From NCBI GenBank assembly GCA_944322345.1, contig CALUOO010000001.1, forward strand, positions 186,001 through 250,000: a stretch of DNA of 64,000 bases, given 5' to 3'. Under the pieces are notes generated by a model. The model was not told where the DNA came from. It saw nothing but the letters and a program-made list of their open reading frames with translations, and ran no database searches. Each line of letters begins with the position of its first letter. Within the stretch, counting starts at the first letter, position 1. Source of the DNA: an uncultured Bacteroides sp. (GTDB lineage: Bacteria > Bacteroidota > Bacteroidia > Bacteroidales > Bacteroidaceae). Both the position numbers and the translations under genes were made by a program. This document shows, one piece after another, positions 1 to 10,245 of this stretch.

Positions 1-136
1 CAAGTCATAGAAAATATCAAATTAATACTGACTTTTGTATCAGCCTTTGTTAAAACGAATGGCCTCCAACAAGTGAATCTGTCTTAGAAACTAATAACCC
101 TAAAAACCAAACTATTATTTATATAATTACAAAATC

Positions 137-2179
137 ATGAAAACCATCCCATTCGGAAACAAGAAACTACAAAAACTACAATGGTACAACCTGAAATGGT
201 TTACTCTTTTACTAGCACTCAGTATCTTTAGCAGTTGTTCTAAAGAAGAAGATGAAGGAGCTCCCCAGAAAGGACCTGACCCCAATGCTCCACATTCTGT
301 CAACATAAATGCCGGAAGCAATGTGCCCGTAAATGGGACACTGACAGCACAATATTCGGATTATAAAGTAGGATCTGACATCAGCAAAATAGCCGATGAT
401 GATCCGCAAACCGGATATACTACAAACCATAGTGAGTTTCATATAGTGTTTGCAGCATCAGCACCGGTAATAATAGACCATTATTCATTAACTTCTGGCA
501 GCGGAACAAGAAGTGCAGATCCTGCTTCATGGAGCTTACACGGTTCGAATGACAATAAGAACTGGACATTACTTGATAAGCAAGTAGCCAAATACTTCAA
601 CACACGCTACAAAACACTTGAATTTGAATTCAATAATGAAAAAGCCTATTCATACTATAAATTGAGCATAGAAGAAAATGGAGGTAGCGACTATACCCTG
701 ATCGGAGAATGGAAACTGGCCACTGGTTCGTTCGACCCCAGCAAACCCTACTCTACAAAAATAGAAAACACTTCAAATATGTTGTCATCATCGGGTACTA
801 TTAAGTCACAGTACAGCGATTCTCCTCAAAAAGAAAATGTCAGCAAATTACTGGACGGAAATCCAGACTCATATTTCAAAACAGGATACAATAAAGTATA
901 TCTTATATGGGAACCTGCAAACGGGACTTATGGTAACTACTACGAACTGACAGCAGCCAACGAACCTACAGAAAGTGCTCCTAGCTCATGGAAATTCTAT
1001 GGCTCAATCAATGGAGTCAGCTGGGAACTTTTAGATGAACAGGCAGAACAAAGTTTTGAACCTGGAGAAACCAAACAGTTCTTCTGCAAGGAAAACACCA
1101 ATTACCAATCTTATACTCATTACAAAAGTTACAAATTGGAAATTGAAGGTAACAACGGAGCCGATTTTACACAATTGGCAGAATGGAGAATACTGTACGA
1201 ATGCCGCAATTTAGGAGACTGTTTATATCTTGCAGAAAATTTCAAATACAGTGATCGTACTCCAATGGGAGTTGAATATGAAGGGATACCGCCTACCACC
1301 CAAGACATTCTTGACAGATTAGCAGATCCTGAAGTAGAGCCTGATATAACAGACTATGGAGATAATCTTTATTGGAATAGTGACATTGAGGTCAACTTAT
1401 ATCCTTTCGGAACTCCACTTCCTACAGATGTCAACCAACATCAGATAGGTAATTGCAGTGTTCTTGCAACCTTTGCATCCATCGCTTACCAATATCCGGA
1501 ATTCATAAGAAACATTATACACAAGAATGCAGACGGCACATATACAGTAGACATGTTTGATCCACAAGGGAAGCCTGTTAAAGTTGGTCTGAAAGCATCT
1601 TTGGTTCATCCAAATGATTGGGCAGAAAATCCGACTTGGAAATATGGAGTAAGCGGAAAGAATGATGCAACAACTTGGTCTAGTATCATTGAAAAAGCCA
1701 TGATGAAATGGGAATCTGTATTTGCTCTATATGACAGTGGCGCTAATCTTGGCGGAATGAATGCTTCTACCACAAATCCACTATTTACCGGTAATGGGGC
1801 TGGTTTTTCCTTCGCCCCCGGGAAATTGACTTCAAAGCAGCTGACAATTGTGGTAAAAGACGCACTGAAAAAAGGTATGATCGTAACAGGAGGATTCAAC
1901 ACCGAAAATCTGACAGAAGACGGCTGGACCACAACAGGCCATACGTGGACAGCTGTCATTGGAAATGGTTCGGGGGCATTGTTTGCTTTACGCAATCCGT
2001 GGGGTAACTGTGCTGACGCCGATGATAGAAAAGATGGAATATTAAATATATACGATGACCAGAAAATACCACCTACTGTAGGTATAGACATTTACATGCC
2101 GGGAGCAGCCCAACAATACTATCAGGAAAAAGGACTTCCAATAGGCAGAAAAACAATCTATGATATACCTTCATGGTAA
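137..2179 (+). CDS. Surface lipoprotein cysteine protease (papain/calpain-like) with two discoidin-like domains
   Basis: This 680-residue protein is probably a secreted peptidase. The N-terminus is a lipoprotein signal ending in FSSC, followed by the acidic run SKEEDE, which resembles the Bacteroidetes surface-export signal, so it is probably on the cell surface. Residues about 50-195 and 205-350 are two similar beta-rich segments (WSLHGSNDNKNW and WKFYGSINGVSW) of F5/8 type C (discoidin) style, usually carbohydrate- or surface-binding. The C-terminal third has the papain-fold triad: QIGNCS with Cys440, GHTW with His602 and RNPWGN with Asn620, as in calpain-like C2 peptidases. The gene stands alone and is closed by a strong hairpin at 2198-2237. 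The substrate is unknown. Confidence 0.85.
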   Translation: MKTIPFGNKKLQKLQWYNLKWFTLLLALSIFSSCSKEEDEGAPQKGPDPNAPHSVNINAGSNVPVNGTLTAQYSDYKVGSDISKIADDDPQTGYTTNHSEFHIVFAASAPVIIDHYSLTSGSGTRSADPASWSLHGSNDNKNWTLLDKQVAKYFNTRYKTLEFEFNNEKAYSYYKLSIEENGGSDYTLIGEWKLATGSFDPSKPYSTKIENTSNMLSSSGTIKSQYSDSPQKENVSKLLDGNPDSYFKTGYNKVYLIWEPANGTYGNYYELTAANEPTESAPSSWKFYGSINGVSWELLDEQAEQSFEPGETKQFFCKENTNYQSYTHYKSYKLEIEGNNGADFTQLAEWRILYECRNLGDCLYLAENFKYSDRTPMGVEYEGIPPTTQDILDRLADPEVEPDITDYGDNLYWNSDIEVNLYPFGTPLPTDVNQHQIGNCSVLATFASIAYQYPEFIRNIIHKNADGTYTVDMFDPQGKPVKVGLKASLVHPNDWAENPTWKYGVSGKNDATTWSSIIEKAMMKWESVFALYDSGANLGGMNASTTNPLFTGNGAGFSFAPGKLTSKQLTIVVKDALKKGMIVTGGFNTENLTEDGWTTTGHTWTAVIGNGSGALFALRNPWGNCADADDRKDGILNIYDDQKIPPTVGIDIYMPGAAQQYYQEKGLPIGRKTIYDIPSW

Positions 2180-2197
2180 TATACACAAGACACTATT

Positions 2198-2237
2198 AAA
2201 CAATTAAAGGACTGCGCATGCAGTCCTTTAATTGTTT
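2198..2237. terminator. Bidirectional hairpin terminator
   Basis: Perfect 18-bp arms AAACAATTAAAGGACTGC (2198-2215) and its complement (2220-2237) enclose a 4-nt loop between two convergent genes. A/T-rich flanks on both sides fit a terminator for both the protease and the nucleotidyltransferase. Confidence 0.85.
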
Positions 2238-2257
2238 ATTGATTGGAGTAAAAAGAA

Positions 2258-3169
2258 TCAAAACAGTTTTGCAGGGTATTCGCCAGCATCAACCAATGCT
2301 TTAATCTTATCTACCACGCTCTGACGGTCTTCCGGATAAGTAACGCCAAACCACTTGCTGGTTGTATCCAACACTTCAACTGTAGCTGTGCCTTCATTAA
2401 TCAGTTTATCCACCATCAGAGGTATGAAGAATTCACTCTTCAGGTTTTCCATGTTTTTCGGATCACTCAGGAAACCTTTAAAATAATCACGACTATATGC
2501 AAAATAATCAGGAGTAAATCCCCAGAAGTTCATGCTGACAGGAGTATTGTCGGGTGTAGCAGTCCATTCTCCATTATCATCGATGTACTTCACCTCGCCA
2601 TCGATACGCTGTATCTTAGTACGTTCTACTACAGATGTCAGCAGATGGTTATTATCTGTTCCACAAATGCCACGAGACACAGTTCCGCTTTCACTCAGTG
2701 TATTACCTACACGGAAACCAACCATAGCATATGTATTCTTTGAGCCCTCAGGTAGAGCAGAAAGGAATTTACCCATTACTTGGAATGAATCACGACCATA
2801 AAAATCATCACAATTGATTACAGCAAACGGTTCTTTGATTACATTCTCACCCATCATTACAGCATGGTTTGTTCCCCATGGCTTTGTACGATCAGCAGGG
2901 CAAGTAAATCCTTCGGGAAGAGCATCTAATGACTGGAATACCAATTCACACGGAATATGGCCTTCGTATTTAGAAATAATCTTATCACGGAAATCCTGTT
3001 CAAAGTCCTTACGGATAACAAATACAAGTTTACCAAAACCGGCATTGATGGCATCGTAGATAGAATAGTCCATAATTGTTTCGCCATTAGGACCCAGTCC
3101 ATCCAATTGCTTCAGACCACCGTAGCGGCTGCCCATACCGGCTGCTAACAAGAATAAAGTTGGTTTCAT
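2258..3169 (-). CDS. Sugar-phosphate nucleotidyltransferase family protein
   Basis: This 303-residue cytoplasmic protein has the NTP-transferase Rossmann-like fold. The N-terminal signature LAAGMGSRYGGLKQLDGLGP is the nucleotide-binding loop of sugar-1-phosphate nucleotidylyltransferases, with Gly-rich, Arg and Lys residues in the expected places. NCDDFYGRDSF (about residues 118-128) supplies the metal-binding acidic residues. The family transfers NMP to a sugar or polyol phosphate to make activated precursors. The substrate cannot be read from sequence and no partner gene lies beside it. It is transcribed separately from tamL, from a promoter inside the 64-bp gap. Confidence 0.8.
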   Translation of the reverse strand: MKPTLFLLAAGMGSRYGGLKQLDGLGPNGETIMDYSIYDAINAGFGKLVFVIRKDFEQDFRDKIISKYEGHIPCELVFQSLDALPEGFTCPADRTKPWGTNHAVMMGENVIKEPFAVINCDDFYGRDSFQVMGKFLSALPEGSKNTYAMVGFRVGNTLSESGTVSRGICGTDNNHLLTSVVERTKIQRIDGEVKYIDDNGEWTATPDNTPVSMNFWGFTPDYFAYSRDYFKGFLSDPKNMENLKSEFFIPLMVDKLINEGTATVEVLDTTSKWFGVTYPEDRQSVVDKIKALVDAGEYPAKLF

Positions 3170-3212
3170 AATTTATGTAACATTAAAAGATTAGTAATTT
3201 CATTTTTCACCG

Positions 3213-3220
3213 CAAAAGTA
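3213..3220 (-). promoter_or_regulatory. Bacteroidetes -7 box for the nucleotidyltransferase gene
   Basis: On the minus strand this reads TACTTTTG, matching TAnnTTTG. It lies 44 bp upstream of the ATG. No good -33 TTTG is seen because that region is the 3' end of tamL. Confidence 0.5.
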
Positions 3221-3233
3221 CAAAAAAGCTCTA

Positions 3234-5582
3234 TTAAAACGGATAACCAATGGCAAAATGTATTCCCAAGTTCTGCATGAACGACCCTGTTACATTATAA
3301 TATCCGTTTTTATACGTGTCATAAGGCAGATGTAAAGGAATACCAAAATCAAAACGGAAGACTAATATATCCATATCATAACGGATGCCAGCTCCTGTGC
3401 CTAATGCAATCTGTTTTGGAAAAGTTTTCAGCCGTAATTGAGAATCCGGCCGATCTTTATCATTACGAAGCAACCAAACATTTCCTGCATCCAAGAATGT
3501 AGCTCCCCAAATTCCCTTAAAAATCCGGAAACGATATTCTAAGTTTGCCTCAAAGCGAAATGTTCCTGTCTGATCCAAATAAGAATACTGGCTTTCTGCC
3601 GGATGATACCCACCCGGTCCAATGCTACGCACTGTAAAAGCACGGATACTATTAGCACCACCTACGTAGAACTGTTCGCTATAAGGAGCCACTGTCCCAT
3701 TTCCATAAGTAAAAAGAGCGCCAATTGCTATTCGGCTGGCAATCTTATTATTCTTATCCATGTTCCATAAATGGCGGAATTCTGTATTCAGTTTTACGAA
3801 TTGTGCAAAAGGAGCTCCCAATAAGCTCTTTTCCTTTTCATCGAAAGGCTTGCCTAAGGCTCGGTAGATTACAGAAGTAATATTACCGGCAGAAGTAATC
3901 GTCGATTGCCACCATATAGGATTTTTTATCCAACGCAACGATGCATTATCATAAGTATAAGAATATTCCATAGCCGGAATAAACTGATTCTGCAAACTGA
4001 CATACAAAGCTGGATTAGCTTCGGCTATTTCAACAAATTCTTTAGAACGATGCTGCAAGACATTAAATGTTAACTTAAAAGGTGTTATGCTATGACGATC
4101 GGTACGTGTCGGCTGAAAATCATATGTTGCATTTCCTCCAAATGAAAGAAGCTTATAATATCTGGCACGATTCAGCTGGTCAATATAAACACGGAAGGTA
4201 GTTGTTGCCGGAAAATCAAATTCAGACTTTCCTAAACGAGGGAAAAGAACTCTTGGGAAAGTCAAAGATGTGGATAGTCCCATTTCCCAACTATTCATCA
4301 ATGAATTTTTCTCACCAGTTCCTGTCTGCCACTCATAAGAGCCTTTCAACTTTACATTCCAACTTTCACCACCTCCAAAAACATTATTACGGGTTACTCC
4401 AAACGATGCTCCCGGACCGGTCTGATCGTTGCTTTTCGTCACGACATTCAGCTCCAATTCCGCGTCCAACGGCTTAGCAAAAGTCGCTTGCAATGTCATA
4501 TCCAGCGTATCACAGTCTGCTTGGTTATTACGGGGAGCATATTGCATATCAATATAACTGAATATACCCAGCTGAGTCAACTTTTCTTGTATTTGCTCCT
4601 GACGATGCTGACTGTAAAGACGATTCTTATTATCTATACGCATCTTTGCATTTCTTACAAAAGCCTGATAGTTCAGCCAGCGATGAAGCATATTTGGCCG
4701 CACCTGCAACTTGTTATAATAATGTATCTCCAAATTCTCATAAGTTATGCTATCATTAGGAGCTTCACCATTCTTACCAATCAGGTAAACCGTACCCTTC
4801 CCTACATAATAAGGACGCTGTGCAGCCTCAGGAAGTCCCGGAACAGGCAATAATCGAAGGCTGATATGTCCGCCGGGAACTAAAGTTGTATCAGCCTGAT
4901 AAGTCATATAATCTGGCCGAAAATAAAAATATCCCAAATTACGCAACAAACCACTGATACGAGTGCGTTCGTCATCCAAATCTACAACATTAAATTGTTC
5001 ACCATGAGTTAAATAGGACATACGCCGTCCCTTTTCCATTATCTTTAAAGTCTGTGCATTGAAGCGTTCATAATAAACAGTATCTATAAAATAAGGATTC
5101 TTCATATCTACCGTATACCGGATATCAGCTTTCAAACTGTCTTTCTTATCCGGCAAGACTTCGTACGTCACATTACCGTTAAAAAAGCCATAATCATGAA
5201 GAAGATTGGTAGCAGCCTTTACACGAATTTCAGGACTAACAGTAGAAATAAATACAGGTGGATTAGCCGCAAACTTATTGAACATCCATTTGCCCAATCC
5301 TTTTTTATATTTCACAAAATCGTTATACATCCACATCTTAAACGGAATAGGCAAGAAGCCACCTAACATAGTGGTACTGGGAGCTTTGTCCAAAGCAGCT
5401 TCCACTTCGGTCATGACAGTCTCTCCCATACGAGTTTTCGATTCGTTAAGAACAACTGTTTTTTGTCCGGTATACAAGACCTCTCCTTCCGGCAGATTTT
5501 TTGTTACCGAACATCCCGACAGCAAACAAATCATCAACAAGCAACAATTGCTTATTATAATTGAAAGATATCTCATTCTCAT
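3234..5582 (-). CDS. tamL: Lipidated Omp85-family outer membrane protein (TamA-like, TamL)
   Basis: This 782-residue protein has a lipoprotein signal (lipobox LSGC, Cys24) instead of the ordinary signal peptide of proteobacterial TamA. POTRA-like segments follow in the N-terminal half. The C-terminal half is a BamA/TamA-type beta barrel with the surface-antigen motifs GGANSIRAFTVRSIGPGGYHP and FRFEANLEYRFRIFKGIWGATFLDAGN, ending in an aromatic-rich strand with terminal Phe. The start codon overlaps the tamB stop as ATGA; a second ATG two codons later is possible. With TamB it should form an inner-to-outer-membrane conduit for lipid or outer-membrane-protein biogenesis. Lipidation of the Omp85 partner is known for Bacteroidetes TamL. 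Confidence 0.88.
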   Translation of the reverse strand: MRMRYLSIIISNCCLLMICLLSGCSVTKNLPEGEVLYTGQKTVVLNESKTRMGETVMTEVEAALDKAPSTTMLGGFLPIPFKMWMYNDFVKYKKGLGKWMFNKFAANPPVFISTVSPEIRVKAATNLLHDYGFFNGNVTYEVLPDKKDSLKADIRYTVDMKNPYFIDTVYYERFNAQTLKIMEKGRRMSYLTHGEQFNVVDLDDERTRISGLLRNLGYFYFRPDYMTYQADTTLVPGGHISLRLLPVPGLPEAAQRPYYVGKGTVYLIGKNGEAPNDSITYENLEIHYYNKLQVRPNMLHRWLNYQAFVRNAKMRIDNKNRLYSQHRQEQIQEKLTQLGIFSYIDMQYAPRNNQADCDTLDMTLQATFAKPLDAELELNVVTKSNDQTGPGASFGVTRNNVFGGGESWNVKLKGSYEWQTGTGEKNSLMNSWEMGLSTSLTFPRVLFPRLGKSEFDFPATTTFRVYIDQLNRARYYKLLSFGGNATYDFQPTRTDRHSITPFKLTFNVLQHRSKEFVEIAEANPALYVSLQNQFIPAMEYSYTYDNASLRWIKNPIWWQSTITSAGNITSVIYRALGKPFDEKEKSLLGAPFAQFVKLNTEFRHLWNMDKNNKIASRIAIGALFTYGNGTVAPYSEQFYVGGANSIRAFTVRSIGPGGYHPAESQYSYLDQTGTFRFEANLEYRFRIFKGIWGATFLDAGNVWLLRNDKDRPDSQLRLKTFPKQIALGTGAGIRYDMDILVFRFDFGIPLHLPYDTYKNGYYNVTGSFMQNLGIHFAIGYPF

Positions 5583-8500
5583 TTCTTCTTAAAAATAAAC
5601 AATTCACTCAACCTGTCCAGTTTTTTGCGGAGCACAAGACCAACTCCGGTCTCTGTAATCTCCCCTTCCAGTACACTTTCGTAGTTCTTATCATAGAACA
5701 GACGAATATATCGCGTTCCAGAACGGTCTAATCGATATTCCAACGAAATATTGTCAATAAATGACTCTGCATCATTCGTTGCATTCTCTCCCGTAGAGAC
5801 CTTTCCGCCAATTACAATCTGAAAACGGTTGTTGAAAAAACGCTGAGAATATCGGAAACTATAATCCGTACGTTTTCCTCCGGCTTCCGTTTCATTATGA
5901 TCCTCAATACCTACAGACACACTGGCATTCTTCAAATTTCCCATCAAAGAATTAATTTGACTGCTCAATACCGAGTTCAAGGCTGCCCCCATATTCAAAT
6001 TGCCCAAACCACTACCACCATTTCCTCCTATTGGACCTGTTCCTAAATATGTTTTTGCAACCATGATATAAAGGGCCTGTTTACCACGTTCTTCAGCGCC
6101 CATTGTTGCCAATTCGTTCTGTATGCTCGCATCTTCAGGTGCAGACACATCAAAGGCAAAAGAAAGATTATCCAAACGGTTCTTTACAATTACAGACACA
6201 TCAAAATTTACCATACGCGTATTACCATTTTCTCCCTCTGATACAGAAGCTCTGATACGGTCGGTTGCGGTAAAGTTTAAAGTGGGATCCATCAGATTAC
6301 CAGTCCACTCCACATAACTTCCATTGTTAATAGTAAACTCTTTGGCTGCAATTACAGGTAATGCGTATTTCATCAGTCCACCGGTTAGTGTATAGCGACC
6401 AGTCAATGTCATATCCCCCTGCGGGGTATATTTCAAAGAAAGATCTCCTCCACCTTCCAACTCCACACGATCATCATTATCCGCTGACAAATCAATTTTC
6501 AAACGGACCGAAGGATCTATATGAACCATCATTATCATATCAAGCCCCCCCAAAGATATTGTAGGAATTTCCTGACGAACTACTGTTGTTGTATCCTTAA
6601 ATGAGGTAAAAGTCACAAGGCTTCCTAAACGATCCTGCACTGTCAGCGGAGAATCGGTCAGCACATAAGACACATCCGTACTTCCCAGCAGATTAATATT
6701 TCCACGCATATTAAGCCCATCCAGCGGTCCCTTAATAGTAGCCATAATGTCTGCCAAGACTTTCCCATAAACCAGACTCTCACGTGTGCGTTTGGCATCA
6801 AGCAGCAAATAGTTACGGGCATTCATATCTAAATTTGCCATCGGACGAGACATATCATTGAAATCAACATATCCATCAATTGTAAATGGATTATTGCTTG
6901 TCGTATAAATAGAGAATTTATCTAATTCCAAACGATTGTTTTTCAATAATAATGGACGATTATCCAAACGTAACTTTACCCCATATTGTCGTGAAAGCAC
7001 TGTTGCACTATCTAATGAAAGATTTCCATTGATGACCGGACGATCCGAAGCTCCTGTAATATGAACTTCTCCATCCAGATCGCCTGCAAGTGTCACCAGG
7101 TTATCAGGAACAAAAACATTGGCCACATATAAAGGGAAGTGTTCTAATGTTGTATTTATCTCCAGGCTGTCTGTTCCCGAACGGGTCTGCATCAGTTTTC
7201 CATCTGCTACCATCACTTCAACATCTTCATGATTCAAGTAGGCATTCAGATATTGCTTTCCCTGTTCACCGGGCAGCCATGTAGCTCCCACCGTTACATC
7301 GCCAACACGTTTCCGCTCATACATCAACTCGTCAACAGAAGCTTCAGCAGACAACTGAAAGCTTTTTTCTGTCTGCACATAATGTGCTTCAGCCGAAAAC
7401 AGTCCAGAAATCTCCGGGAAATAAGGTAATACGCTACTTATTTCCTCCAAACGAATGCCTCTGGCCTCCATATCCATATTCTGCAAAGAAACGGTATCCC
7501 CTTCTACTGAATGAACACGAAAGCCCATGCCCTCGTCATCCAGCATATCAACATTTGCATACAGCCTCATATTCTTATGCAAATAGATCCAATTATTATT
7601 CTCTTTAAAATGGAACTTACGGAAAGCAATTATAGGATCTTGAGGAGTTAACGTAAAAACGATTCCATTTCCTTTTCCCCCACCTTCTGTCAAAGGACGG
7701 GCATTCACTCCCAACAAGATACCCGTATCACCTTGCATATTTTTATATTCAACCGATACCTCCGCATCCTTGTCACGTATTTCTCCACGAAGTGAGGCAG
7801 AGAAAGCCAATTGCGGATTCTGGGGTCCATTAATAACACCTCCATGCAACTTCATCATAGTAGTATCCTGAGTTGCAGAAAAGAATACAGTATCCAGCTG
7901 CAATGTATCCATTTTTAAAGCATGAACCATAGCTTTTCCATTGATGCCCCAATCTGGAGCAGTTCCAAATTTCAAGGATACATTCTGATAAGAAATATTA
8001 CTAGAGGACAGATAGTAAGACAAAGGATTTTCCTTGCCTGCTGTTAAAGACAAAACAGCCGAAGGCAATGCCTCACGCAACTCAGTATGATCTAAAGCTT
8101 TATTTTCCAGTTGCTTTATCAGGACTTTGACGAAGCCTGTCGATTGATCTATCAGTGAATACACATCAGTATGGGCATTAAAGTTCAGCTTCAGGTCACC
8201 AGCCGTAAGATGTGTAAAGACTCTGTCACGTCCAGCCTCAGCCGTCAAATTAAAAGCAAACGAGCGTTTCAATGGTTTCGGGGCTATCCCAAGCGCATGC
8301 AAATCCAAATGTTCCACATCCACAGAAGCTTTTCCGTCCAGATATTTATGCTTCAGATTATACTCCGCCTCTGCTCTCATCTTCAGCAAAGCATTGTCAC
8401 TGGTCAACAGTCCTGTAAGCAATGCGCCATTAAGTTTTCCCAACATGTGGATATTGGAAAGATAATAGTCAGCATAATGCAGCTGTTTCAAGTCCAAGTC

Positions 8501-10090
8501 TAAATCGGCACGGGCACGTCCAGACATTACATTCAATCCCCGCCCATTTACCTTTGCAGAAAGCGACAATTCGTACAAAGAATCTTTAGGGAAAAAATGA
8601 TGGAGCTGTAAGCTGTCTACAGAAAGATCTGCATTATATATCTCTGTAGATGTATTCAAAAGAGCAGATGCCCCAACGGTTCCTTGACGATTTTTCATAC
8701 GAAGCTTCGCCTTATACTGAGTCCCTTTCATCTCAACACGGGCATTCAGATTCATACTGTCTGGAATCATAAAAGTATGGTTTGGAGCTGCACCCGACAA
8801 CGCTGTCAGAAAATTCAAGTTACCGGTTTTCATATCCAGTCCTATGATTCCCGTGCGTCTCAAGCTGTCGTTCAGGTTCTCCAATGAGCCTCCTCCTATC
8901 GCACTGAAGGCTCCCGGAAGATCGATTTTAAAACCGGATATCTGCATTTCTTTCAAATTTCCTTCCGTTCCGGCACGAATTACCAGAGGGCGAAAAGGAT
9001 ATGCTTTTTTAAAACTGTCGGGCAATCCGCCGACAAGTAGGAACACATCTTCTTTTCCAATATAAGCATCAAAACGTGCAGACAGACGGCCCGTTGTCGG
9101 CATATTGACCAGTTCCCAATAGGTTTGCGCCGAGAAGTTCATTTCCGAATGGGGCGTTTTCAGATTCAATGAAGGAATACAAATCAGTGAATCATTCGAA
9201 TATAGCCGTCCTGACAAGGAAGATATATTTAAGCCAGAGCGTTCATTCAATGAAATTCCCCGAACAATGGCATTCATCTGCCTGCCACTCCATAATAAAG
9301 AATCAAGTCCTATATGAACATCATGAATCTGAATATTTGAAGGATCGAATCCTTCAGAAGAGAGTGAAGTCCCTTTACGATAAGATGCCGATGCATCAGA
9401 AAGTAAAAAACTCCTCAACTTGTATGCCTGCTGTTTCAAATCGGCTTCAGCCTCATCAACTGTTGCATTCCCGACATATGTTTCAAGCGACACAGTATCG
9501 TTTGGAAGCTGCATGGCAAAAGTCACATTACTCAATGCCAGATGATGAAGCGCCAATTGCCAGTTGATAGGAGAGGAAGCCGTTGTATCCTTCGGAACTG
9601 TTGTTGTATCATTCAGCAACAGTTGCACACGTGTATCTTTCAGTTCTGCCCGATTAACAACAACAGATTCTCCAGGTAGATCTACTCCATGACTCTCTAA
9701 AAAAAAATGCCCTAAAGTTCCTTTTATCTGGACCCCATCTATAACTCCAGCCGAATTGACCTCAGCTTGATGCAGTGCTATAGCATCAACCTCAACCTGC
9801 CCTTTCAAAAGTGGAAGTGCTTGTACATGAACATTCAGACTATTTAAACTTAACAAGGTATCACTCTGCTGAATGACTTCAACATCACTAACCAGTAAAT
9901 TAAGAGGAAAACGTAAATCGATTCTTCCGATACGGATATCCATACCGGTTGCATTTGAAGCGTATGCAGTAGCTTCCTGACGTAAGAAATTCTGTATTGC
10001 AGGCACATAAAGTAATGCCATCAATATTATAAAAAGCAGTATTGGAGTCAGTAGAATCCAAACTGCCCATCTTATCCATTTTTGTTTCAT
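5579..10090 (-). CDS. tamB: TamB-type translocation and assembly module protein
   Basis: This is a very long periplasmic protein with one N-terminal membrane anchor (KWIRWAVWILLTPILLFIIL). Long stretches of alternating beta-strand repeats follow, and the C-terminal DUF490/TamB domain includes the GxL-rich region near the end (GTGPIGGNGGSGLGNLNMG). The frame is open to 10132, but I choose the ATG at 10090 (1503 residues): it starts directly with the anchor, and a TTACTTTG -7 box at 10121-10128 would place transcription start downstream of the 10132 codon. TamB proteins form a hydrophobic groove across the periplasm. The order tamB then tamL is the reverse of the proteobacterial tamAB order. 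Confidence 0.9.
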   Translation of the reverse strand: MKQKWIRWAVWILLTPILLFIILMALLYVPAIQNFLRQEATAYASNATGMDIRIGRIDLRFPLNLLVSDVEVIQQSDTLLSLNSLNVHVQALPLLKGQVEVDAIALHQAEVNSAGVIDGVQIKGTLGHFFLESHGVDLPGESVVVNRAELKDTRVQLLLNDTTTVPKDTTASSPINWQLALHHLALSNVTFAMQLPNDTVSLETYVGNATVDEAEADLKQQAYKLRSFLLSDASASYRKGTSLSSEGFDPSNIQIHDVHIGLDSLLWSGRQMNAIVRGISLNERSGLNISSLSGRLYSNDSLICIPSLNLKTPHSEMNFSAQTYWELVNMPTTGRLSARFDAYIGKEDVFLLVGGLPDSFKKAYPFRPLVIRAGTEGNLKEMQISGFKIDLPGAFSAIGGGSLENLNDSLRRTGIIGLDMKTGNLNFLTALSGAAPNHTFMIPDSMNLNARVEMKGTQYKAKLRMKNRQGTVGASALLNTSTEIYNADLSVDSLQLHHFFPKDSLYELSLSAKVNGRGLNVMSGRARADLDLDLKQLHYADYYLSNIHMLGKLNGALLTGLLTSDNALLKMRAEAEYNLKHKYLDGKASVDVEHLDLHALGIAPKPLKRSFAFNLTAEAGRDRVFTHLTAGDLKLNFNAHTDVYSLIDQSTGFVKVLIKQLENKALDHTELREALPSAVLSLTAGKENPLSYYLSSSNISYQNVSLKFGTAPDWGINGKAMVHALKMDTLQLDTVFFSATQDTTMMKLHGGVINGPQNPQLAFSASLRGEIRDKDAEVSVEYKNMQGDTGILLGVNARPLTEGGGKGNGIVFTLTPQDPIIAFRKFHFKENNNWIYLHKNMRLYANVDMLDDEGMGFRVHSVEGDTVSLQNMDMEARGIRLEEISSVLPYFPEISGLFSAEAHYVQTEKSFQLSAEASVDELMYERKRVGDVTVGATWLPGEQGKQYLNAYLNHEDVEVMVADGKLMQTRSGTDSLEINTTLEHFPLYVANVFVPDNLVTLAGDLDGEVHITGASDRPVINGNLSLDSATVLSRQYGVKLRLDNRPLLLKNNRLELDKFSIYTTSNNPFTIDGYVDFNDMSRPMANLDMNARNYLLLDAKRTRESLVYGKVLADIMATIKGPLDGLNMRGNINLLGSTDVSYVLTDSPLTVQDRLGSLVTFTSFKDTTTVVRQEIPTISLGGLDMIMMVHIDPSVRLKIDLSADNDDRVELEGGGDLSLKYTPQGDMTLTGRYTLTGGLMKYALPVIAAKEFTINNGSYVEWTGNLMDPTLNFTATDRIRASVSEGENGNTRMVNFDVSVIVKNRLDNLSFAFDVSAPEDASIQNELATMGAEERGKQALYIMVAKTYLGTGPIGGNGGSGLGNLNMGAALNSVLSSQINSLMGNLKNASVSVGIEDHNETEAGGKRTDYSFRYSQRFFNNRFQIVIGGKVSTGENATNDAESFIDNISLEYRLDRSGTRYIRLFYDKNYESVLEGEITETGVGLVLRKKLDRLSELFIFKKK

Positions 10091-10120
10091 ATATGAACGC
10101 GTCCGATATATAAGACGACA

Positions 10121-10128
10121 CAAAGTAA
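10121..10128 (-). promoter_or_regulatory. Probable tamB promoter -7 box
   Basis: The minus strand reads TTACTTTG (7 of 8 to TAnnTTTG), with a TTTG about 22 bp upstream. Its position favours the tamB start at 10090. Confidence 0.4.
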
Positions 10129-10245
10129 ACAATTATAATTGTAAAAAGGTCAAAAAGAATATCTATTTTTATATATCCTGTTTGAATTGAAAGATAAACC
10201 GATTGAAGAATTTACATTTCAATAGTTATTTTTACAGTCATTTTA

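Noticed and set aside
10091-10132. Upstream start for tamB
   Set aside because: It would lie upstream of the predicted transcription start from the -7 box at 10121-10128, and the membrane anchor starts at the ATG at 10090.
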